Source of the DNA: Acanthamoeba lenticulata
Lineage: Eukaryota; Discosea; Longamoebia; Acanthamoebidae
Assembly (NCBI GenBank): GCA_002179805.1
Contig: NAVB01001007.1
Coordinates: 1 to 11,325 of the forward strand
Direction: 5' to 3'
DNA: 11,325 nucleotides
This document shows, piece by piece, positions 1 through 8,168 of this stretch (position 1 is the first letter of the stretch; the number at the start of each line of letters is the position of its first letter). A model generated the notes under the pieces. The model was not told the DNA's origin and ran no database searches. It worked only from the letters and a program-made list of their open reading frames with translations. The position numbers were made by a program, and so were the translations under genes.

Positions 1-1167
<1,167 letters not shown>

Positions 1168-3564
1168 ATGCCAAGTCGTGCGCAAGCCTCTGCTGTATTC
1201 AATTCCTCTAATCCGGATTTAAACCCACACAGATCCCCTCTTCGTCTTCTTTCTTCGGCTCCTTCTTCTGGTACCCCTCTTCAATGGTGCAGTGCGTGGA
1301 GTCTCGAGACCTCACGTGTTGTCACGGCACAGATGCAGACTTTGATGTGGTAATAATCGGTGGTGGCATGGTGGGCTCTGCACTGGCGTGTGCCCTTGGC
1401 ACGTGCTCCCTTCATCCACGCCTCAGTAGTCGAAGAGGCGGGCATTTTTCTCATTGGTATGTTCACAGGCAGCACACCAACAACCAGCCACCTCCGGGTG
1501 GGGCTTGTCGAGGCCAGCGTTGTGGCTCCGCTTCATCCCTTGCCACCAACTCCCGACCTTCGCGTGGTCTCCGTCAACCAGGCCTCTGTCAAGCTGCTGC
1601 AGGCTGTCGGGGCGTGGGACGCCATAGTCAATGCCCGCGTGGCGCCCTTTTACTCGATGAAGGCACGTCTCGTCTCTCAGCATGAATCGTTGCCATTCGG
1701 GAATGATGGTCTCACCCCTTCCTTGGAGGCCAGGTGTGGGACACGAGTGGCAAGGCATCGATCAGCTTCACTCACAGCGAGGTGCGTGCCTCTTCTGGGC
1801 CTGGCCCTGGTCGTGCTTTCCATCTCACGTGAGTGCTCATCAGGTGGGGATGGACTACTTGGGCTTTCTGGTGGAGAACCGCATTATCACATCGGCCCTC
1901 TTCGAGAGGGCCAGACAGCTCCCCTCGGTGAAGCTCCTTTCGCCGATGTCAGTGCAGACCATCGAGAAGGACGGCAGCGCTGGTGCGTTTTTTTCTGGTC
2001 GGCGTGGATGATCTTGCATTGCAACACTCGCCTCACTTTCTGCATTCTTGCAACAGAAGGAGGCGCTGCTCAAACCGTGGACTGGTCCGCGCCGCAGCCC
2101 AAGATCGGGCTGCACCTCCGCAACGGCGACAAACTGCGAACCAAGTGCGTACTGTTGCCAGGATGCCTGCTTCGCTTCTGCTCTGTAACCATGGGTCTTG
2201 CCGTGACAGGCTGCTTATCGGAGCTGATGGCGCACACTCGATTGTGCGCCAGACCTTCAATTTCGGAGCCCTCGGCTGGGAATACTCTCAGGTCCGCGTC
2301 CCTCCCAGGCCGCCGGCCAGATCGGCTTGCTTCAAAATCAAAGCCGTTCCGCTCACGCGTTCGCAATTTGTCGTATGTACAGCGCGGGGTTGTGGCGGCT
2401 GTGACCTTGCCGCCTCAAATGGCCAACATGACTACGGCCTGGCAGCGCTTCCTTCCCACCGGCCCGTTGGCCTTGCTGCCGGTACGTCCCCATACCCATT
2501 TGAGCCCCTAAGAGTCTCTTTCCCGCAGAGATTTGACACGGCTTTCCGTTTTCAACGTTTGCCGCGCTCCAGTTGTGGGACCGATACGCGTCCATCGTGT
2601 GGTCGACCAACGTGCCCCATGCCGAGCACCTCCTGGCGCTCAGCGACCACGACTTCATCGAGGCCCTGAGTCACGCCTTCCACGATCCTCCGCGTACATC
2701 ACCCGCACGGCTCCATCATCAACCTTGCCCACCCGCTAATGGAAGCTCATTGAACCGTTTGCAGAGCCGTCCACGGGCTTGTTGTCCCTCCTGGCGGACA
2801 AGCTGCCTTTCCCGGGCGGGCTGCCCTTCAACCCGTTGGCGGGATCGCCCGATCCCCATCCGCCGGTGGTCCAAGAGGTCGTCGGCAAGCGGGCCGCCTT
2901 CCCGCTCCGCCTTTCGCACGCCACCGACTACATCCGGCCTCGCGTCGCTCTGCTTGGGTGCGCCTCACCGCCTCCCGCTTCAAGCTCGCATGTCAGCTGG
3001 CGCTGATTCGCCGACCCACACAGCGATGCCGCCCACACGATCCACCCGATGGCTGGCCAGGGCGTCAATCTCGGCTTTGCCGACGTGGCTTCGCTTTCCA
3101 ACGCGCTGATCGACGCTGTGAACACTGGCACGACTCGCCCCCATCAGTCTCTCCCTGCTTGGTGCCCTGCTCGAGGTCTGACCGCCTGCAATGCAGGCAG
3201 GGACGTCGGCGACTTTGGTGTGCTGAAGCAGTACGAAGAAGAGCGGCGGCTGGCTAACAGCATCATGCTTGCCGGAGTGGACGCTCTGAAGCGGGTGTGG
3301 GGCACCTCCTTCACGCCCCTGGCCGCCCTTCGCGACGTGGGCCTCAAGCTCACCGACAACATCACGCCGCTTAAGGCACGAACGAACCCTTTTCCTTCCT
3401 ATGTCGGGCTTTGATCGAATGCCATGAGCTCATGAAAGTGATCGCCACCACAGAGGCAAATGATGAAGCTGGCCGTGGGGTCCTTCGACACGTCCGCCAT
3501 CGGAGGAGCGCACCCTGCGCCAGCTGCGTCGGCGCCAAATACGCACGGGGCCTCTGCGATGTGA
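1168..3564 (+). CDS. COQ6: Ubiquinone biosynthesis flavin monooxygenase COQ6, 13-exon model
   Basis: COQ6 is the mitochondrial FAD-dependent enzyme of coenzyme Q synthesis that hydroxylates the ring at C5. Proposed exons: 1168-1270, 1333-1402, 1473-1671, 1734-1781, 1844-1982, 2057-2144, 2210-2291, 2383-2481, 2573-2693, 2765-2957, 3024-3127, 3197-3375, 3454-3564. They total 1536 nt (511 residues); human and yeast COQ6 are about 470-480. The FAD-binding GxGxxG region is DVVIIGGGMVGSALACAL (about 37-54). The DG motif is LLIGADGAHSIV, reached by joining KLRT-K to LLIGADG across 2145-2209. The GD motif is RVALLGDAAHTIHPMAGQG (about 375-393). WQRFLPTGPLALLP is also typical. The first exon encodes an Arg/Ser-rich leader resembling a mitochondrial presequence. 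Uncertain points: the 5' exon (an ATG at 1284 is the alternative), acceptor 1472 versus 1487, and intron 1672-1733 versus 1667-1728. Two introns are GC-AG (listed separately). Identity is secure, edges less so. Confidence 0.9.
3128..3196 (+). other. Probable GC-AG intron of COQ6 (69 nt)
   Basis: The donor reads ACTG|GCACGACT and the acceptor TGCAATGCAG|GC. The intron is 69 nt, a multiple of three, with no in-frame stop, so an unspliced message would still be translated. Read through, it adds 23 residues with no counterpart in COQ6 as I recall it. Removing it joins AVNTG to RDVGDFGVLKQYEEE, which lines up well with the family. No GT donor gives an equally clean junction; the nearest, at 3150 paired with AG at 3200, would be only 51 nt. 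Confidence 0.6.
3376..3453 (+). other. Probable GC-AG intron of COQ6 (78 nt)
   Basis: The donor reads CTTAAG|GCACGAAC and the acceptor GCCACCACAG|AGG. Without splicing the frame ends at a TGA at 3412-3414. Splicing joins NITPLK to RQMMKLAVGSFDT, restoring the C-terminal PLK-x-Q-x-M pattern known from COQ6. The terminal exon then runs to the TGA at 3562-3564. The alternative, a GT donor at 3403 with the same acceptor (51 nt), keeps nine extra residues and would be shorter than every other intron here. The first six donor bases, GCACGA, are the same as in the preceding intron. Confidence 0.6.
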
Positions 3565-4033
3565 CCTTTTGTGGCCCGGTGTATCCACATTCAAACGACT
3601 GTTGTACCTGATTGGGCCGAGCTGATGCTTGGTTCCCTTCTCGTCACCCTGTTTGGTTGAAGCAAATACAAACAAACTCTTCGTGGTGGTGGCCCGACAA
3701 GCCTTGTGCCAAGACTCGAGGTCCTTTTGTTTGAAGAAGACCACACCAGAGGCTTTCTAGGCTGAGCCGTTCCTTCTGCTGCACTGGTAACCGGGCTTTT
3801 TAGCTCCACATTTTTCTCTACGTAACTTGATCTGTGGTCTTCGGCTTCCTACGAACGAGCGGTAATCAATCTGGAAAATACTACCTCACACGCCTCTGCC
3901 TCGCCTCCGATTGATTCGCCTCCACCCAAGCCCCCTTCTTCCCCTTTGAAAGAACGAAAGAGAAAAAGAGCGAAGACGAGAAAGCGAAAGAGACAGGACC
4001 GCTTCTTGCACACATCAACCACCGGTTACGACA
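3565..4033. other. Intergenic region between COQ6 and the RhoGEF gene
   Basis: These 469 nt hold the 3' untranslated region of COQ6 and the promoter and 5' untranslated region of the RhoGEF gene. I recognise no protein or RNA gene. The last part is strongly strand-asymmetric: about 3885-3943 is rich in C and T, and about 3945-3997 is almost all A and G, ending roughly 35 nt before the ATG at 4034. The rest shows no clear repeat or motif. Confidence 0.5.
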
Positions 4034-7000
4034 ATGTCGTTTCGTGGCGCGTCGGGCACTTTGCGGCGCGGGCTCTCCAACATTATGTTGAAGCCCCTCG
4101 GCCTCGCGTCGACTCGGTCACGGGAGGAGTATGAAAAGGACGAGCGCGAGTTTGAGCGCCTCTTCGTGCTCTTCGAGTCCTTCCTTCAGCAAGAGCGCGC
4201 CACCTCCACAACATCTCCTTCCAATAATCCTTCATCAACAACCTCCTCTTCCTCTTCTTCCTCCACAACTTTACCGCCTTCCGCGGTCCCGCCCGAAGCG
4301 GCAGTGCACGACAAGTCTAAAAAGGGCGGCCGCATCTCCAAGCGGCAGAGCGCCAGCAAGAAGACCGCCGCGGAGGAGGACGAAGAGAAGGGCGGCGGCA
4401 AGGGCGTGATGATCATCGTCGAGAACAACAACAATAGTGTACAATGCGGCGAGGCGGCGACAGAGGAGGAAGAGCACGAAGTGAGGTTCGTCGTGGGGCT
4501 GCTCAACGGCTACCTGGCCCTCAAGCGCCTCAGCATGAGCGACAAGGACCTCACCTTCTCGCTGGCCCACAACAAGAAGAAGGAGGAGCAGCGCGAGCGC
4601 AAGGAGCTCGAGAAGCTGCGCAGCGAGGTCGTCCTCCGCATGACCTCGGCCCTCACTGACCTCGGCGCCCTCCCCGCCGCCTCCTCCCCCGTACCCGCAA
4701 CCACGGCCACGGCCACGGCCTCGCCGCCGTCGTCGCGGCCGAGCGGCCTCTCGGCCTCGCGGTCTGCCGGGGAGCTGACGGCCGCCAAGCCCAACCGGAC
4801 GTCGTGGCGTGGCCGCCTCCGCCTCAAGGAGAAGAAGGCCGACGAGCAGCCCGCCGGCAAGGAGCTCAAGTCCCAGCTCCAGTCTCCTCCGCCCGCCGAG
4901 TCCTCAACGCCCGAGCCTCAGCCGCAGCCCCAGCCTCGACCCAAGCCGCAGGCGCCGGCGGCCGTCGAAGAGGGCGCGGACTGGCGGGCGCAGCTGCTGT
5001 CGCCGCGATCGGCCCACAAGCGCTCGCAGAGCCTCACGTTCGAGCCTCTCGCGACGACCGGCGAGGGACTCAGTGGCGGCGGCGAGCCGGCCTATGAGCC
5101 GCGCATCCCGCTGGCCGAGCTCGAAGAACGGATGCGCCGGATGGAGGAGCTCATCGAGCGCCGCTTCGCCGCCGCGCACCAGGCAGCGCAGGCCGAGCTC
5201 GTGGCGGCGCCCGAGGGCAAGAAGAAGCGGTGGAGCCTCAACCCGTTCCTGCGCCGCAGCAGCAACAAGATCGCCACCGGCGCGGCCAAGGAGAAGGACC
5301 GCCTCAGCAAACGCCAGCAGCAGCAGACCGACGCGTCTCGCAAGACCCTTGAGGACGATGACGACGGCGAAGACGGTGATGAAAATGATGAGGACGATGA
5401 GGATGATGATGAAGACAATGAACAAGAAGAGGCCCAGATGACGTCCATCTACACCAAGATGCTCAACCGGCGCTCCGTGTACCACTACGACCTCAAGTCC
5501 CTCCAGGAGATGCTCGCCCAGCACCACCCCAACCAGGCCCCGGACCGCCCTGCTCCTGCGCCACCGCCGGCTTCTGCTGCCGAGACTGTTGCTGTTGTTG
5601 AGGACAGTCCCGCCACGGCCGCTGCCGCTGGCGACGAGCCGGGCGAGTCGCGGACTGCGCTGCCTCGACTCGCGAGCGGGTCGAGGGAGAGCATCAAGGT
5701 CGTGTGCACCGTCACGCCGCCGTCGCCGCCCGTGCCGGCGCTCAACCTGGCCGAGGTCAAGAACCTGCCGGCGCAGGGCTTCCTCTCGCCCGAGCCCCGG
5801 GACTCGCCCATCACCGGCGCGGCCAAGCCGGCCTGGACCAGCAGCGCCTTGTCGCCGTTGGCCTACACGCCGTCGTCACCCTCGCCGTCATCGTCATCTT
5901 CATCATCATCCTCCTTCTCCTCCTCGCCATTGTCCTCTAGGACGACGTCGACAACGACGACGCCGACGTCGGGAGACGACTGGCGCCGGTCGGGAGTGGC
6001 CAAGCGGGACAAGATGATCTGGATGCGCGTCCTCGACTGCAAGTTCGGAGCGACTAAGAACGTCAAGTGGGCCTTCCTCTGGTGCGAGGAGAACGTCGCG
6101 CCGCCCACGTTGGCCAAGGTCGTCCGGGCCCAGGCCTATGTCAAGCGCTACCTCGCTCGGCGACGTGCGTGCTTCTCTTTTTTCGTTCTTTCTCCCTTCG
6201 TTTTCGTTCTTTTTTGGGAATCGTACTCACACGTTTTCATTATGATTGTTATTGCAGTCCGCAAGCGTTTGCAGATTGCGAACGAGCTGCTGCTGACGGA
6301 GAAGCACTACGTCGACATTCTGGAGCTCGTCGTTCGAGTGTTCCTGCAACCCCTTCTCCTGACCGGCGACGCCCTCGTCCCGCAGGAGACCATCCGCACC
6401 ATCTTTGGCAACACCGAGACCCTCCGGTACATTCTCTTTCTTCTTCTTCTTCTTCATCGAGCCGTCTTCCAATTTGATCGTTATCCTGACGGGGCCCGGT
6501 TTGATGGTTGGTGCCGCCACAGGGACAAGCACGTGATCTTCCACGAGCTCCTGCATAAGCGCGTGCGCGACTGGATGACATTCCAGCAGTTTGGCGTCGG
6601 CGACATCTTTTATGACCACGTGCGTTTTTTGTTTGTTTTAGTTTTTTTAAAAAAAAAATTTGTTTTCGTTTTTTTTAAAAAAAATTTGTTTAGTTTTGTT
6701 TTTTATTTTTCCAATTTTTTGGTGCATGTGTCATGGCTCATGCGGGCTCGTTTTCTCGTGGGTTGAGCGCAGACGGACTTTTTGCTGGGCTACACGGACT
6801 ACGTCAACAACTTTGACCAGGCCGTGGCTGTGCTGGCCCACGCCATGAAGGCCCACCCCGAGTTTGCCAGCTACGTCCGCACCTGCGAGGCTCGACCTGG
6901 TAATGCTCTCTTCTCTCCCTCTCTCTTCTCTCTTTGGATGTGCCCGTGTCATGATTGAGACGCTCATGATGACAACACACACAAACACACAGAGTGCAAC

Positions 7001-8068
7001 CTGCACGACCTGCCGTCGCTGCTGATCACGCCCGTGCAGCGCATCCCGCGCTACGCGCTCCTCCTGCAGGACCTCCAGCGACACACGCCCGCCGGCTCGC
7101 GGTACCCTCCACCAGGAATGACTGGCGCTTCGTTCTTTACTGACTTACGTACGTGCGCGCGGGCGCGTGTTTTGCGTCAGGCCCGGCCTGCTCGAGATGG
7201 CGTTGAAGAAGGTGCGCGACATCGCCAACTACATCAACGAGCAGAAGCGCCTGAAGTACGCTTTTCCTCTCCCATGCCTTCCCCCACAAGGCGCCCTAAC
7301 ACCAATGCCATACGCTCTCAGTGAGAACGCGGTCAAGATGGCGCAGCTCGAGGCACAGCTGATCTTCGACCCCAAGCCCAAAGTTGTACGTGTTGCCTCT
7401 TCCCCAATCCGCCGAATCGCTCGTGGCTCACCACGTCCTCGCCACTTGATCAAACCGCACAGGGCTTGTGTGAGGTCAGCTCGCGCAAGTTTGTCAAGGA
7501 GGGCCGCGTGCTGATCCAGCTCGGCCGTAAGCAGTTCAAGGGTGCGTCCTTCCATATACGTCCTTGATCGAGGGGATGGATTGCCTGACGGAACGGCCCG
7601 CTTTGGTGCGCGCAGAGTGCCACATCTTCCTGTTCACGGACCTGCTGCTCATCACCCGCAACGACGCGCTCGAGGATGACGACGAGGTCAAGGAGAGGCC
7701 GTTCGACGCCCGACCGGCCCGCGGCGATGACCAGCGCTACGTGGTCAAGGTGGCGGAGCCGCTCAACGAGAATCCGATCGAGATTAGCCCCCTACCGCCG
7801 TTCTTCCTGGACAAGGCCACGCGCTTCCCGCTGCGCCTCTACCTCTCCTCCCAACGCAAAGAGGTGCCGCCCTCTCGACCTCACCCTCACCTTCCCCGCC
7901 TTCTTGACGATCCTTTGGGGCGCGCAGTATCGATGCGTGTTCGGAAGCCAGAACGAGCGAGACGACTGGCTGCAACGCATCGTGGGGGCGCACGCGTCCT
8001 CACGCCGACGACCCTACTCCATCCTCTCCGTGCGACGCGGCTTTACGCCCACCAGCAGCAGCTCGTGA
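4034..8068 (+). CDS. Rho guanine nucleotide exchange factor with IQ, DH and PH domains, 10 exons
   Basis: Proposed exons: 4034-6164, 6258-6426, 6523-6619, 6773-6899, 6993-7101, 7181-7255, 7322-7385, 7463-7541, 7616-7863, 7928-8068. They total 3240 nt, 1079 residues. Residues 1-655 are mostly low complexity: Ser/Thr and Pro runs, a Lys-rich patch, an acidic run (about 440-467) and a Ser run. Two predicted helical patches stand out, EYEKDEREFERLFVLFESFL and FVVGLLNGYLALKRL. An IQ motif (about 693-710), RAQAYVKRYLARRR, should bind calmodulin or a myosin-type light chain. The DH domain (about 712-905) shows CR1 as ANELLLTEKHYVDIL, with the conserved Glu, and CR3 as LITPVQRIPRYALLLQDL. The PH domain (about 925-1055) has KEGRVLIQLG, HIFLFTDLLLITR and the closing helix ERDDWLQRI with its invariant Trp. 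Such proteins load GTP on Rho/Rac GTPases at membranes to control actin; which GTPase cannot be told. DH and PH calls are very secure. Confidence 0.93.
5351..5432 (+). repeat. GAT/GAA-rich tract encoding an acidic run in the RhoGEF
   Basis: A low-complexity stretch of GAT, GAC, GAA and GAG codons encodes about 27 residues that are almost all Asp, Glu or Asn (about residues 440-467). It is part of the large first exon. The opposite strand therefore shows a long Ile/Val/Phe-rich frame, which is an artefact. Confidence 0.85.
5876..5940 (+). repeat. TCA/TCC-rich tract encoding a serine run in the RhoGEF
   Basis: Repeated serine codons (TCA, TCG, TCC, TCT) give a run of about nine serines followed by more Ser, Thr and Pro, just before the conserved part of the protein. 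It is probably a disordered linker and is likely to vary in length between strains. Confidence 0.8.
6165..6257 (+). other. RhoGEF intron 1: 93 nt, in frame and free of stop codons
   Basis: GTGCGTGC begins the intron and ATTATTGCAG ends it, in phase 1. Splicing joins the IQ motif (RYLARR) directly to the DH domain (RKRLQIANELLL). If retained, it would add 31 residues rich in Phe, Val, Leu and Ile between the IQ motif and the DH domain without changing frame. Confidence 0.85.
6427..6522 (+). other. RhoGEF intron 2: 96 nt, in frame and free of stop codons
   Basis: The donor is CTCCG|GTACATTC and the acceptor GTGCCGCCACAG|G, in phase 2. Splicing joins NTETLR to DKHVIFHELL, a normal DH-domain sequence. 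Because the intron is a multiple of three and lacks stops, the open frame from 4034 runs on through it and ends only at a TGA inside intron 3. Confidence 0.85.
6641..6692. repeat. Tandem pair of T-run/A-run units inside RhoGEF intron 3
   Basis: Two near-identical units of about 26 nt lie side by side, each a G, seven or eight T, eight to ten A, then TTTGTTT. The T run and A run of each unit can pair with each other. They sit in the longest RhoGEF intron (6620-6772, 153 nt; donor GTGCGTTT, acceptor GAGCGCAG). The composition is unlike the GC-rich surroundings. Confidence 0.75.
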
Positions 8069-8168
8069 GACCTTTCTCTTTTCTCTTCACAAATAAGTTC
8101 CACTTTTTGGTCTCGAGCTTCATTTGAAACGATCGTCTCTTCCTCAGGTAAAGGGCGACATAGGGGCC
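8069..8168. other. Convergent 3' ends of the RhoGEF and armadillo genes
   Basis: Only 100 nt separate the two stop codons (8066-8068 on plus, 8171-8169 on minus). Both 3' untranslated regions and poly(A) sites must fit here or overlap. An AAATAAG at about 8090-8096 could be part of a plus-strand poly(A) signal, but this is weak evidence. Confidence 0.5.

Noticed and set aside
1360..2511. A single unspliced plus-strand frame of 383 codons over the COQ6 region
   Set aside because: Only patches match COQ6 (for example SVNQASVKLL and LHLRNGDKL); the rest runs through introns and through exons read in other frames. The multi-exon model restores all the family motifs.
4904..5527. A long minus-strand open frame (207 codons) with a run of Ile, Val and Phe resembling a membrane segment
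   Set aside because: It lies opposite the RhoGEF first exon, and its hydrophobic run is just the complement of the GAT/GAA acidic tract. GC-rich coding sequence commonly leaves the opposite strand open.
6165..6766. Direct extension of the RhoGEF frame to a stop in intron 3, giving a 910-residue protein
   Set aside because: This form reads through two introns and ends in Phe/Val/Lys-rich translation of the T/A-rich intron. It loses most of the DH domain and all of the PH domain. Clean GT-AG junctions give complete DH and PH domains.
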